Below are positions 17,033 to 29,322 of a stretch of 64,000 nucleotides of DNA, piece after piece. How positions within the stretch are numbered: position 1 is the stretch's first letter; every line of letters begins with the position of its first letter. The stretch is from Ctena decussata (Eukaryota > Mollusca > Bivalvia > Lucinida > Lucinidae). Position numbers and translations under genes: made by a program. The DNA is taken from assembly GCA_963989385.1 (NCBI GenBank), contig OZ022501.1:1746001-1810000 (forward strand), given 5' to 3'. The notes under the pieces were generated by a model. That model did not search any database. It had not been told where the DNA came from and saw nothing but the letters and a program-made list of their open reading frames with translations.

Positions 17033-18459
17033 ATGCCCCCGTGACGATAGTCAGGGGGCATTAAGATTTGCCCCTGTCTGTCTGTCTGTCCGTCTGTCTG
17101 TTCGTCACGCTTTATAGTATAGAGTTTGTGTAATCAACTCCTCCCACAGTTTTCAATGGAACTTTTTCAAACTTTGCATACATGTTGTGGACATATTGAA
17201 GATGTGCATGTGGATTTTTGATGGGGCTAAAATTAATTGACAGATTTACGGCCTTTTGAACTTAGTCATTTTAGGCAAATTTTTGTATAGAAGGGTATAG
17301 AGTTTGTGTAATTAACTACTCCCACAGTTTTCAATGGCTCTTTTTCAAACTTTGCATACATGTTGTGGACATATTGAAGATGTGCATGTGGGTTTTTGTT
17401 GGACGTAGAATAAAAGGGGGCATGAAAAAATTTGCCCCTGTCTGTCTGTCTGTCTGTCCGTCTGTCTGTTCGTCACGCTTTATAGTATAGAGTTTGTGTA
17501 ATCAACTCCTCTCACAGTTATCAATGGAACTTCCTCAAACTTTGCATACATGTTGTGGACATATTGAAGATGTGCATGTGGATTTTTGATGGGGCTAAAA
17601 TTAATTTTGACAGATTTACGGCCTTTTGAACTTAGTCATTTTAGGCAAATTTTTGTATAGTAGGATATAGAGTTTGTGTAATTAACTCCTCCCACAGTTT
17701 TCAATGGCTCTTTTTCAAACTTTGCATACATGTTGTGGACATATTGAAGATGTGCATGTAGATTTTTGATGGACCTAGAATAAATTTTGACAAAATTACG
17801 GCCTTTTGAACTTAGTCATTTTAGGCAAGTTTTTGCATTCTATGGTATAGAGTTTGTGTAATCAACTTCTCTCACAGTTTTTAATGGATATTTTTCAAAC
17901 CTTGCATACATGCTGTGATTGTATTGAAAATGTGCATGTGGCTTTTTGTTGGACCTAGAATTAATTTTGACAGAATTATGGCCTTTAGAACTTAGTCATT
18001 TTAGGCAAATTTTTGCATTCTAGGGTATAGAGTTTGTGTAATCAACTCCTCTCACAGTTTTCAATGGATCTTTTTTTAAACCTTACATACATGCTGTGAA
18101 TGTATTGAAGATGTGCATGTGGGTTTTTGTTGGACCTAGATTTAATTTTGACAGAATATCGGCCTTTTTAACTTAGTCATTCTAGGGAAATTTTTGCATT
18201 GTAGATTATGAAGTTTCTGTTATCAGCTTGCTCCACAGTTTTCAGGGGATCTTTTTCAAACCTTGTCTACATATTGTGGACATATTTGAAGATATGCATA
18301 AGGCATTTTGATAGAACTAGAATTAATTTTGACAGAATTGCAGCTTTTTTAACTTAGTCATTTTGGGCAATTTTTACATGGTAGGGTATGTTTTCAATGG
18401 ATTCTTTGTAGGAGTTTTATGGATATACACGTCATGTGACAGGCACTGCACGGGGGCAT
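17033..18459. mobile_element. Pearl-like element: TGTC microsatellites plus ~180-bp tandem repeats
   Basis: Perfect 11-bp inverted ends ATGCCCCCGTG / CACGGGGGCAT. A (TGTC)n run follows the left end, and a second one, with a second GGGGGCAT, occurs at about 17,415-17,465. Then come roughly seven units of ~180 bp beginning TATAGAGTTTGTGTAAT and containing TTTGCATACATG and TTTTAGGCAAATTTTTG. Non-coding. The doubled microsatellite suggests one element inserted into, or duplicated with, another. Confidence 0.75.
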
Positions 18460-19004
18460 CATTAGTGTCTAACAGACACAATTTTCCAGTTTTTTTTTAT
18501 TTTCATCGACGGTGATGCAGAACTGTTTCAGTCCCAGTTAATTACCACTAGAAATAATTTTAAGTTTCCGAACCAACTCCTTACATATTTTTCCTTAAAA
18601 TTAAAAATGTACCTGTATGTTGCATCATTTGTTCAATTCTGTCGTATTCTGTGGCAGGCATTGTCAGTATAATGTAAGATTAACTATCTAATTTAAAGTA
18701 CATACATTCATATCGTAGAGAGTAATCCAACTAATTTCATAGCATAATTTCATCATAAACATATAACAAAGTAACACTCGACAACTGGGTGTTTAAATGA
18801 AGTCTTTATCACGTTCAACCTGTCTTTCTGACCCCTGATTTGACTATGTTAGTCATACACTACTAAGACAATTATGGTGTATCAAAGGGAACATGAGCAG
18901 CTATAAGGAGTATCACAGGTTTGAAATATAGATATACCTGTATCGCCTTTCAGACATGCAGGTATGCGCGTTTATAGTCGTTGACAAATTTAGTACAACA
19001 AACT

Positions 19005-19101
19005 CCCAGCAGGCAAATGACGTCGTATTGACGTTGATGCGACGTGATGACGTCGCATCGACGTCAGTACGACGTCCTTTCGACATAATGTGCCCGCTGG
19101 G
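19005..19101. mobile_element. CCCAGC-ended short foldback with TGACGTC-type words
   Basis: Inverted ends CCCAGCAGGCA / TGCCCGCTGGG. The interior is a run of palindromic words built on GACGTC (CRE-like). A copy is at 29,738-29,834 as part of the segmental duplication. Confidence 0.75.
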
Positions 19102-19309
19102 TAACACCGCAAATGTACATGTAGCTACTGATAAAGATTGAGAAATCCTTTAGCAGTACATCATGTGTTGAAGAGTAGAAAATTGGTAGCATTATCAGAA
19201 GATTTTACTGCGTTTGTAGAATCTAAATGCCTTTAAATATGCTCTTGTAATCTGTAGGTAATTGAGGTTCTTTGTTCAGCGACAGCTTCTGCTAGAGTGC
19301 TTAACGGGT

Positions 19310-19500
19310 ATGGTTGGTTTGGGTTTAACGGCCCTTTGAGACAATATTTCAGTCTACATCGAGCCGTCTCTAAGACAGAGAGAGAGAAAGATAAATGACA
19401 GACGAGTGAAAAAATACCCCAAACAACCCGCACCTACTGCAAGCATAGTGGGTCCTTACCGTACTTATATCCAAATACGTAAGTAGGACGATCAAGCACT
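19310..19500 (-). repeat. Dispersed repeat R copy
   Basis: TTTAACGGCCCTTTGAGACA, ATATTTCAGTCTACATCGAG and CACCTACTGCAAGCATAGT match the other R copies in inverse orientation to 8695-8905. From 19,500 to 20,970 I see no gene or clear repeat. Confidence 0.6.
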
Positions 19501-20979
19501 GGAAGTTATAACCGTCTGGTGACTTTTCGTATTGTGTAAGGTTCTGTATTTAGTTTGGTCCCTGTTGTATTTCACCATGGTCAACTTTACTGTACAGTGA
19601 CAACTATCGTATGGTAGTATAGTGTCTAAAGGCAACTCCTGATAAGAGAGCTACACCGTCTTCTGGCAAGTTTTGTAATGACTGATTCTATCAGTCATTC
19701 AAAGCTGTCACAAGCGTATTTTAGAAAGTGACTTTCAAAGCTGTATTCTTCCGCTCAGAAATGAAGTGATCGGAAGCTCATTTCGCTAAAAAACACCCTG
19801 GAATTGAAATTAAGTTTTGTATGAAGTTACATGAGAACATATATAACGCACTCTTGTGCAAGTATAATTATTCATGTAGTTCTGAAAAATGATAAGTATC
19901 CAACTAATGACATCAGCGGTCAACAATTGAAACAAATGCAAACTGAATATTTAAAAATCAATCCGCCAATTACCGTATTCGCCCCCTTTAAAGACAGGAG
20001 TAGTACTATATAAGGAGGATTAACTTCCACAGTGTCATTCTGTCTCTTTATCACATAGTGGCAACACCTCCAGCCAGCCAATAAAGTTACTATAAATTTT
20101 CACACCTTGACCTGTACAGGTAACATATGTTATTGCTCGGAACCAGACCCCCTCCTACCCCCCGGCAGAGAAGTCCTGTCTTTAAGCGCATCTGTCTCTT
20201 TAAGCGCCCCTCATACCGTATGAAGTAAAACAAATTAGCTGCCGCTAAAATAACGAAAAAGAAACTGTTTTACAGTTGTAAACTTACCTAAAACAGTAAT
20301 CCGAGCACGTCAATCATTGTAGAAAATGTAATGTAAAAGAAATTCTGTAGGTTTATCCACACCTCTCGCAAGTGTTATACTGCACATCATACGGTAATTG
20401 TGTGTTTATCGGTGGCTATTTATAGAACTGCCATGTTGTAAACATTGGAGTGGACATCCTCGTGGTCTATAGGTAATGCGAAATACCGCAAACACTGAGT
20501 GCTTAGAAGTCAGTGAAACGCAGTACCCGTTGTCAGAATTCAGAAATTACTTGTTTACAAGAGATAGAATCTGGCATGTGCATGAAGTGATTTGCGCTAA
20601 ATGGCTTATTAACATTATTAAAGCTGGATCATACACAAGCTTGAAATTATTTTAAGCCGACGTAGCATGACTTTATTCTGATAGAATCTGTCATTTCAGG
20701 GCTATTGGCCCTTTGATTATTCTTAGTTGCTAGGCGAGACTACTGTATTATCGAGGTGTAGACTACATCAGGGTGCACTGAAAAGTGAACGGTGGGATCT
20801 TATGAATTAGCAAGGAAATAGGTATGCTGTGTGATATGTAAGCTATACTATCTGGAAATAGAGCTATGCTGCCAAGTTGTGTTACGTGAACTGCACTGTC
20901 TAGTGAGAACTTTTGATAATTGAATGAACAATTTGGTCATTGCTTGTATTAGGTGAGACAGATTTAAGTTCCAACAAGC

Positions 20980-21086
20980 TCTGCAGGCACATAAAGTTGA
21001 ATCAACATTGAATCCACGTTGATTCAACGTCATTACGTTGAATCAACATTGATTCAATGTTGATTCAACGTTTTGTGCCTGATGGG
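20980..21086. mobile_element. CCCAGC-type foldback with GTTGATTCAAC words
   Basis: Ends CTGCAGGCACA and TGTGCCTGATGGG. The interior repeats GTTGAATCAAC/GTTGATTCAAC about six times. Same build as 19005-19101 but with a different internal word. Confidence 0.65.
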
Positions 21087-21289
21087 CTAGATCTTATTTA
21101 AGAATAGGTTTTATTCCCGTACTGAATTTGGATGCCAAGTCATAGTGGTTTAGATAAAATTTGAAAACGCATGTCAGACGGAATTGTGATACTGGTACCT
21201 TTGCTGTTATTTTTGGTTAAGGTACAATATCACAATCATCATGTTTATCTTACAGATATAGATAAAAAAATATAGAACCATCAGAAAAG

Positions 21290-21420
21290 TCAAATGTAAA
21301 TCCAGAAATCGGGTCTTGGTATCAGAAGAATCCGCTTTAGTTAACTGGATTTCATTTGATCAATGTTTAATAAATCATCTAAATATCTAAATGTATAACT
21401 GAAAGTTGCATTTATTACAG
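21290..21420 (-). mobile_element. Penelope-like RT remnant
   Basis: The minus strand reads R-Y-L-D-D-L-L-N-I-D, the RT catalytic motif C region, followed by degraded sequence. It directly abuts the pearl-like element. Confidence 0.6.
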
Positions 21421-21449
21421 CTTCCTTATCTCCATAGCAAAAAAAATAA

Positions 21450-22980
21450 ATAAATAAAAAATAAGAGGCCCACGGGCTACAAAGCTCACCAGATCTCTCG
21501 CTCAAAATTGCTATCACATATATGTACAGCGTCAAAATTTATATCACATCTGTACAGGCTAAAACAAAATATACTACTGCAAAGTCTCAGTCTGACAGTC
21601 TGTTGACTTGATAACAAAATGTTTAACTATTTTCCACATTTTGAATGCCGTGGCAACAAAAAAAAGGATAACATTCAAGGGATTTGCTATTTGTTCCTTT
21701 TGGTTGCTATGACAACTGATCGAAATATGCAGTGTGCAGAAAAACATAGAGCTGTTACAAGACCATTCCAGGAATATTTCTGAAAATGTTAGGTCAGAAT
21801 ATCTACATTGGCTTAGCAATAAATTCCATTTTTTCTGTGTTTTTTTTTTTTCATCATAAGTTGCCATACCTACCACGTCATTTGAACAACAACAATGGAA
21901 AACATAAGATCTGTAAGGCTAATATGTCTATGAAGTCTGTGCTTCATAGAGCATATGGTTACTAAGGAGATAATGTAAGGTATTTTTCTGTTGTTGCATT
22001 TTGATTTCCATGGCAACAAATACAAATGAACAGTGAGTATAAAATCATATAGCTGATAGAAGACTTCTGAAGGAACATTTCTATAAAAGTTTGTCAAAAT
22101 ATCTGCAATGGCTTGGCAAGAGATGCCAATTTCTGCATTAGATTTTTAATATGATGAATATTTCTGTTAAGTCTCAGCATCAAATAGCTTGTGGTTTCGT
22201 TTCTGAGAAGATAATTTATAAGTGTGTTCTTTTTATTTTTGCATTTGGTTTCCATTGCAACCAATATAAAGAGCAGTGGGCCAAAAACATATAGCAGATA
22301 GAAGACTTCTGAAGGAACATTTCTGTAAAAAAAAATGTCAAACCATCTGCACTGGCTTAGCAGTCAATGCTTTTTTTTTTTTTCATTTTTCCCCATTATA
22401 AGTCTATGCAACTCTAAGTTGCCATAGCAACTAAACTAAAGAGCCTATTGTAATATAAAACACAAACTTTCAATTCCCCAGCCCAAGAATGCTATAGATG
22501 AAATCTGGGCCCAAGCTGCTCCTTGGGTTAAGAGGAGATAATTTTTAAAGTATTTTTTTTTCCATTTTTGGCATTTTGGTTACCATGGCAACCAATATAA
22601 AGAGCAGTGGGCCAAAAAACATATAGCTGATAGGAGACTTCTCAAGGAACAATTCTACAAAAGTTTTATCAAAGTATCTGCAATGGCTTGGCAGTAAATG
22701 CCATTTTTCAATTTTCTCCATTATAAGTCTATGGGAAGTCTAAGTTGCCATAGCAACCAAACTTGAAAGTTGATTTCATAAAAAACACAACTTTCAATCC
22801 CCCAGCTCAAGGATGCTATAGATAAAATTTGGGCCCAATCGGCCCAATGGCTTCAGAGGAGATGTCGTTTGAAAGTGTTGACGGACGACGACGGCATACG
22901 ACACACGACAGACGCCGCCGACGACGGACATCTGCCTATCTTATAAGCTCCGTCGGAGCCTTCGGCTCTGGTGAGCTAAA
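21450..22980. mobile_element. Pearl-like element: ACG-rich microsatellite plus long tandem repeats
   Basis: Inverted ends AGCTCACCAG (21483) and CTGGTGAGCT (22968). About four long degenerate units contain GTTGCCATAGCAACCAA, AGAAGACTTCTGAAGGAACA and TATAAGTCTATG. An ACGACGACGG-rich run lies before the right end (22,880-22,930). Same architecture as 4081-5144 and 17033-18459 but unrelated sequence. Confidence 0.7.
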
Positions 22981-23116
22981 AATCCAAATTTCTTAACAGC
23001 CGAGATAGTGTATATCAATGGTATCTAAGATATCACTGCTCACAACTTTGCTTTTCTCTTCAGTTGCTCCAGGGTCAGTCGGACCTCATACTAAATGCCA
23101 GCACGTTCCTAAAATT

Positions 23117-23351
23117 GAGCCGCGACACGACAAAACCAACAAAGTGGCATGTGCGCCCGGCAAAGATTCAGATCAGCCTAAGCTTCCGCCAAGTCTGATC
23201 AGTCTTCACTGTGCTCTAAAAGAGAAGCTTAGGGTCTAAGCTAGCTCAAAGCGGGGAGCGAAGACTGTGATCAGACTCAGCGAATGCCCAGGCTGATTTG
23301 AGTCTTCGCGTGGCGTACATGTCACTTTGTTGGCTTTTCGTATCGCGGCCC
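23117..23351. mobile_element. MITE-like foldback, GAGCCGCGAC family, copy 2
   Basis: Starts GAGCCGCGACACGACAAAAC; the end CGTATCGCGGCC is its diverged inverse. The interior is palindromic (AGTCTGATCAGTC, CAGACT). Confidence 0.8.
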
Positions 23352-23428
23352 GATTTTGCAGAAGGTTGGAGCCTGACCACTTAATCCTTGGGTGGACTTA
23401 TCATAGTCCATACGCTTTTTTTTACACT

Positions 23429-23651
23429 GGGACCGTTTTCATAAAACGACTTAAGTGGTTGCTATGCTATTGCTAAGGCTAAATTTCTATGAAGGAGATT
23501 ATCTACAACTATGAAATATGCCCTGGAAGAACAGTCTTTTTCAGACTGTTCCTCCAGAACAAATTTTATAGTTGTAGTGAATCTCCTTCAACGAAATTTA
23601 GCCTTAGCAACAGCACAGCAACCACTTAAATCGTTTTATAGATACGGCCCC
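23429..23651. mobile_element. Foldback element GGGACCGTTTTCATAAAACG
   Basis: Arms of ~100 bp pair around a centre near 23,537. GGACCGTTTTCATAAAACGA faces TCGTTTTATAGATACGGCCC, AAGGAGATTATCTACAACTA faces its near inverse, and the innermost GAACAGTC-TTTTTCAGACTGTTC is a hairpin. Confidence 0.75.
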
Positions 23652-23917
23652 TGGTCTCTGATAAATGTTTACTGTGATGTCGCTCATTTGAGAGGCTTGT
23701 AAATGTTTGTCAGCATTTTTAGTATTCGCTTATATATCAATTATTTTAAGAAGCCTCGTAGCCTTCTGGTGGGAAAAAGCTGGCGGCGAATTGGCTTTTC
23801 ACTCGTCTTGTTTTGCTTTTTGTGTTGTCTTTTTTTTCTTTCTTTCCAATTTGGTGTTTAGAGCAGGATGTGGTAAGCGATTGTAGCGGTTCCTGAACGT
23901 TTCCGTCTCAGATACTT

Positions 23918-24014
23918 CCCAGCGGGCACATGACGTCAAAATGATGTCGTACTGACGTCGTTACGTGTCATCGACGTCAGTACAACGTCAAAATGACGCC
24001 ATGTACCTGCTGGG
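23918..24014. mobile_element. CCCAGC-ended foldback with TGACGTC words
   Basis: Ends CCCAGCGGGCACA / CCTGCTGGG. Internal words GTACTGACGTCGTTACG and TCGACGTCAGTACAACGTC. The duplicate is at 30,331-30,427. Confidence 0.75.
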
Positions 24015-24304
24015 TAAGTGTTCAAAATTACCAGTACGGGAAAAGAAAAGTTTCGAGATAAAACTTTCTGGCCAAAATGCTCTTCCGTAGACTCAAATTG
24101 CTATCCTGTTTTTTTGTGATAAGATTAAAACAAAAATGAAAAAAAAAAAATAACTGCACCTCATCGGATGTAAACTTTGGCTTACTTTACTAACACAGCT
24201 TGTGTATGCAAGGAAGGTATGGAGTTTACTGGATTATGTCAAAATAGTTCTCTACGCAGAAAGATAATTAAAATTCTAGCGTGAGAATACGTTGCCTAAA
24301 TTGG

Positions 24305-25275
24305 TTGCTTCGGGTTTGACGGCTGTTTGAGACAGTATTTCAGTCTATATCGAGCCGTCTCTCAGAAAGCGGGAGAAAGAAAAGATTTGATATGCGAGAG
24401 AAAAATATCCAAGCAACCCCCACTCGCACCTACTGCAAGCATAGTAAATTCTAGTCCTACTTTCATCCAAATCAGTAGCGGGATGGGGGTTGTGGTCGGG
24501 CGATGGTGCTGGTTATACGGTGCCGTGGCATCCTACTTATTTGGATAAAAGGAGGGCATTGGACTGCTGTGCTTGCAGCAGGTGCGGGTGGGGTTGTTTG
24601 GAATTTTTTCCTTGTCTATCATTTCTCTTTTCATTCTCCCCGCCCCTGGGAGACGGTCCAATATAGTTTGGTTGATTGATTGGTTGATTGTTTTGGTTTA
24701 ACGGCCCGGTGAGACAGTATTTCAGTCTATATCGGGCCGTCTCCCAGAGAGGGAGAAAGAAAAGAAATGATTGACGAGAGAAAAATATCCAAACAACCTT
24801 CATCCGCAACTACTGCAAGCACAGTAGGCCCTTGCCCTACTATTATCAAAATCAGTAGGCCGGCGTGGCACTTGAAGTTACTCGCAGCACCATCGCACAA
24901 CCCGACCACTCCACGGTCCAATATAGACTGACATACTGTCCCAAAGTGCCGTTGAACCCAAAACAACCAGCCAACCAAAATAGTAGCGGGACGCCCCGGC
25001 ACTAAATTGATTGGTCGTTTTGGGTTTAACGGCCCTTTTGAGACAGTATTTCGAGCCATCTCCCAAAGAGAGGGAGAAAGATGTGAAATGATAGACAAGA
25101 AAACAAACTGTCGAAACAGCCGCCAACCGCACCTACGGCAAGCACAGTAGGCCTTTGCCCTACTATGCTCCAAATCAGCTGGACGCCCCGGCACTGGAAA
25201 TTGTACACAGCTCTACCACTCCCCACCCCGACGGCACTGAAAGTTACCAAACACTATCGCCCGATCCGACCATGG
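24305..25275. repeat. Cluster of dispersed repeat R copies (several, mixed orientation)
   Basis: At least four ~200-bp units with GAGACAGTATTTC, GCCGTCTCCCAGAGAGGGAG, CACCTACGGCAAGCACAGTAG and GACGCCCCGGCACT, alternating in orientation. The open frames here are translations of the repeat, not genes. Duplicated at 30,720-31,690. Confidence 0.7.
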
Positions 25276-25636
25276 ATGAACAATATCACACGTAGGATAT
25301 AACGTATGTTGGTATTATTTTATTCTACCAGTAAACCTAGTAAAAAAGTTAAATCTCCAGTCTAAAGAGGCAAATTGTAATGTCAGTTAGTGTAGTTATC
25401 CCTTGGAAACATCCGCAGTCTGTAGTAAATGCCATTGATCTCTGAACTGAAATCTGATACCAGGATAAAAAATCCCTACAGTGATCACATAGTCGAGGAT
25501 TAATCGTTGTTATGAAGTATTCCGGTACTAGCGTAATTAGAAAACAAAGAGGACAAAGGACATAGAACTAATAACTGCACCTTTTCTTCACATTTTCAGA
25601 GTTTGAAATGATTGTCTCTTTTATTCAGATTTCACG

Positions 25637-28411
25637 ATGGCATTTGATTTCACTGGAAAACGAATTCTAATAACTGGTGCAGGAAGGGGCATTGGTAGAG
25701 AAACCGCGAAGGCAGTTGCTAATGCTGGCGGAGAGGTCTATGCTCTTGGTAGGACAAAGCAAACAATAGAGTCACTGGCAGAGGAAGTTTCTAACATCCA
25801 TCCTGTCATAGTTGATCTAAGTGACTGGGCCGCCACAAAAGCAGCTCTTGATGAACTAAAAGTTTTTGATGGTGTTGTAAATAATGCAGCAGTTTTTCAC
25901 CCATTCGTGGAGTCTCTAGAAGTAGAAAAGGCTATGTTGGACGAGACATGGAATACTAACGTGTTGGCGCCAATCAATGTCATACAAACTTGTGCCAAGA
26001 AAATGATAGCGGCTGGTAAACCAGGATCAATAGTAAATATATCGAGGTAAAGAATTTCTATTAATAATCTAATATCGGGTGTCTTCGCAAATGATTATTT
26101 ACGTATATTTGAGTTAAGGAAATATTGTGGGCAAATCAAATTTTTCTGAAAAATTTCGAAAACTTGTAAATCGGTATAAAAGAATGTGATATAACTCATA
26201 TGTTATATGGCAGTCTTGCCCGCTGCCGAACGGTAAAATGAAGATTTTTGAGCGGCTAAAAGGACCAGTATAGATCAAAGGTATGTCCCATACTTGTCAC
26301 CGCTGTGTCTCTGGTTTAGTTTCCGGTGTCAACATGTATGAGAGTTGTAACCGCCTATCAAAGTAAGGTGTTTTACCAGATTTTCTGGTTCTCGTTACCA
26401 CGTAGACCACAGAATGATAATGTCACTGCCCCTTAGAGAGTTTATAAATTTAAAGAGTAACTACACTTCAGGAACCGACTGAATCAGATCCCAAACCCAA
26501 TACCCAACATCAAAGGGAAAGATTGACAAAGACATCCCAAAAACAATTAATTACAAGTGATAAGCCAAGTCAGCAGCTCTTTCCCAAATAGATGGCAACT
26601 CGGCTATCTTTATTGAACTAAATAATTTAGACCAACAGACGGGTTACAACGGACTAAGCAAATTATATGAAAAACATTTAACAATTATTTTTACCTATTT
26701 TCTATTTCTATGATAGAAGGATTAAACTGAGAACACAATAAATTAAACAGCACCGAACATAAAACAAATGCAACCGCAACAAAAGTACCGCCTTGGGACG
26801 GTCAGTAATAACTACTGGGGGGGGGGGGGGGTTTAAACCGGTTTTACTGGGCCCAAACCTTCACCCTCACCCTCCGCTGCGGTGCACACAATTGGTAGTT
26901 CGGTTCGTATGGAGGTCCCTTAACTCATCAGAGAGTCATCACGGTCAACAATTAAGATCAAGAAAAGACCTTGATGAAGCAAGGATGAGGACTCGACAGC
27001 CAAAACGTGTTGAGACACCCGGAGATCCCTGGGGCGTCAGCAACACCACTGGAGTACTGGAGCAAAAGAAGACCACCAGTTGAACCCCGGTGGGCCAAGA
27101 AACAGACAAACATCCGGCCCCAACCAACTAATATATAGCTTTATGTAGGGGCTATCATAGAGTCTGAACCCCGACCCACCGGCGTGCAATTAAAGAGGAC
27201 AGCAAAGTTGTCAACCGTGATTGGGTTAACCACTAAGCATGCAGACTGTCGCATTACATCTATGTTATAGCCAATGCGTTTAAATCGTATGATACTTTTT
27301 CTTAAATTGATCGAGAAATTCTGTTTTCCCTACGATTTTGCGTAATTTATATACTAAGTCACCATAAAATTCAGGTTCCGATAGGCCTTGTTGCAAAAGT
27401 GACCGTAACCCTATATTATATTTAGAAACCAATTCAAAGTGTCTACGATAAAATTTAGAAAAAGCTTTCCGAAGTTTATGATACCGATACCCCTGCTGTA
27501 AAAGCTTGGCAGTCAAACTTTTATTACGAGCATTGAAGTCAGCCAGATGACTAGACACCCTAGCGAAGCGAATAAGCTGAGAAATGTAAACACCATAAGA
27601 AGTGGTGCGGGGAACATCAACATCCAAAAACGGAAAATTAACAATGTCGAAATCAAAATCATCGCGTTTGTCATAAATTTTAGATGAAACAAATCCATCT
27701 AAAATAGATAAATGTAAATCCAAAAATGGGGCCTCGGTATCAGAAGTATTTGCTTTATTTAACTGCAATTCAGCATGATAAATTTGACTAACCATTTCTT
27801 CAAAATAAGGGTTGTCAATATTTAAAAGGTCGTCCAAGTATCTAGACGTTGAGTTGAATGCTTCAATGACATGAGCTTGAGTATCATCAGAAAGAGACAT
27901 CATAAAGTCTCTTTCATTTTTATAAGTTCTTCAAGATTTCTGTTTAATCAAAGTAAAATAATGTTCAAACCTTTTGTTTAAACATGTTCGAATTAAACAT
28001 AACAAATTAAGATATTTTAGTATTTAGCATACTTTTTGTATGCACATACTGACCGTGCTTTCTTTCTTCAGTATTGCAGGCGTAAGACCTTTTAAGCACT
28101 TTATGGATTATACCGTCTCGAAAGCAGGTCTGGAAATGGTAACTAAACAGTTTGCCTTGGAGCTAGGCCCACACCAGATTCGAGTGAACTCAGTCAATCC
28201 AGCATGGGTCTGGACGGAGGGGATCAAAGAAGTAATGTCCACATATCCGGATATGGAGAAGAAAGGAAAGTCTCTGATACCTATGGGAAGATTTTGTGAA
28301 CCGCATGAAGTCGTAGAGCCTATCATGTATCTATTAAGTGACCACTCCAGTATGGTGAATGGTACCGTCCAAGTTGTGGATGGTGGTCTGCTGTCAAATA
28401 TTCCCCTTTAG
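25637..28411 (+). CDS. SDR-3: DCXR-like short-chain dehydrogenase/reductase
   Basis: Intact two-exon gene: 25637-26046 and 28072-28411 (410 + 340 nt, 249 residues). Residues 13-20 TGAGRGIG (NADPH site), NNAA 82-85, Asn108 in NVLAPINVIQ, Ser137 (codon split by the intron), YTVSK 150-154, then NPAWVWTEG and C-terminal VDGGLLSNIPL. Donor ATCGAG|GTAAAG; acceptor TTCTTTCTTCAG|TATTGC. The ATG at 25637 is chosen because it gives MAFDFTGK, shared with SDR-4. It differs from SDR-4 at 14 of 249 residues. Its intron is about 1.5 kb longer because of an antisense Penelope-like insertion. Expected role: cytosolic NADPH-dependent carbonyl or xylulose reduction (family knowledge). Exact substrate is not predictable. 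Confidence 0.92.
26445..27925 (-). mobile_element. 5'-truncated Penelope-like element in SDR-3 intron
   Basis: On the minus strand an open frame (27903-27280) starts inside the reverse transcriptase just before motif C (RYLDDLLNID) and runs through YGVYISQLIRFAR and QGLSEPEFYGDLVYK. A 3' UTR follows down to about 26,450. SDR-4's intron lacks it, giving the empty site. TTTATAA or similar at both edges may be a short target duplication. Confidence 0.85.
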
Positions 28412-28769
28412 AATCCGCTTGCTATCAGTGAAGGACTTACATCACGCGCATTTGTCATGGTTAATCATGCACTTCAAGTGAACTGACATGATGGCTTACC
28501 ATAACATACTTACTAAACATTTTTACCACAAGATGTCACCATATGTTCAAAGGATAAAGCGGGATGGAAAGCCATAACGTTTGTTACTTCTGGTGTTATG
28601 ACTGACTATAACGAAGGCAAAATCCCTAAAGTACATTGTAATTTCCTGTTGAGAGACTTGTGCAAAACCATGAATAACTCGTACAATTATCACCTGCTAA
28701 GAAAAGTCAATCATTCTAGACGATTAGGGTCTTGGATGTTTTCATTTGTATTGTATTCCTGTAAGCAAA

Positions 28770-29322
28770 TGGTGTAGATCCCGATCAGACGTCTGAGCTG
28801 GGTCTGCAATGTCTACATGTGTCTCAAGACGGTGTTCCACTGTAAGACATGTTGTTATGTCAGCTTGTTTAAGGTCTTTAGCAATATCGTCACCTGAATA
28901 TATGCCCATTCTGCTTTCTGTTTTGTTTTGTTTTGAAATTTAAGATAAAAAAAAATAGAAAAAAGATGTTGCTGCTGTTTTCAATTAGGGTAGCTGAATG
29001 ACCACCTGTTTTGGGAAAGAGCTGCTCCTTTGGTTTATCATGTCTGTCTTTCATGAACCTTTGTCAATTTGTGTGTGTGCTTCTTTCCCTTTTGGTTTTA
29101 AGGGGGGAGTGTGGAAGTTTATTGTATTAATCTCTGATCATTGACTACATTTTTATTTTCCAAAAAGGATTTAACTGTTTGCATGTCAGTAATGTTATAA
29201 TGGGGACGAAGGGAGCAAAACCGGTGTTTTACAACTTTCCGTTAAACTTTTTCAAAATTTTGTCGACGCCACTACGGCCTGGTTATAAACTTTTAAACTG
29301 TGCTAAAATATTTTCTTCAACA
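28770..29322 (+). mobile_element. Penelope-like UTR and RT fragment at the 3' edge of copy A
   Basis: UTR motifs (TTTCTGTTTTGTTTTG, GGGAAAGAGCTGCTCC) are followed from about 29,170 by codons related to F-S-K-F-C-R-R-H-Y. The RT match breaks off at about 29,322, where sequence equivalent to 18,590 begins. The counterpart at 34,290-34,810 carries on into more RT sequence. Confidence 0.65.

Larger units (their letters stand above)
18580..29322. repeat. Tandem segmental duplication, copy A (contains SDR-3)
   Basis: 18,590-19,300 is repeated at 29,330-30,050, 23,665-25,305 at 30,070-31,730, and 25,310-29,320 at 32,085-34,810, all in the same order and orientation. Copy A also has about 4.4 kb (19,300-23,660) that is absent from copy B. 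Confidence 0.85.

Noticed and set aside
24537..25250. Several 75-155-codon minus-strand open frames (also at 31.1-31.9 kb)
   Set aside because: They overlap one another, are duplicated with repeat R, and have repeat-like composition; translations of a non-coding repeat.
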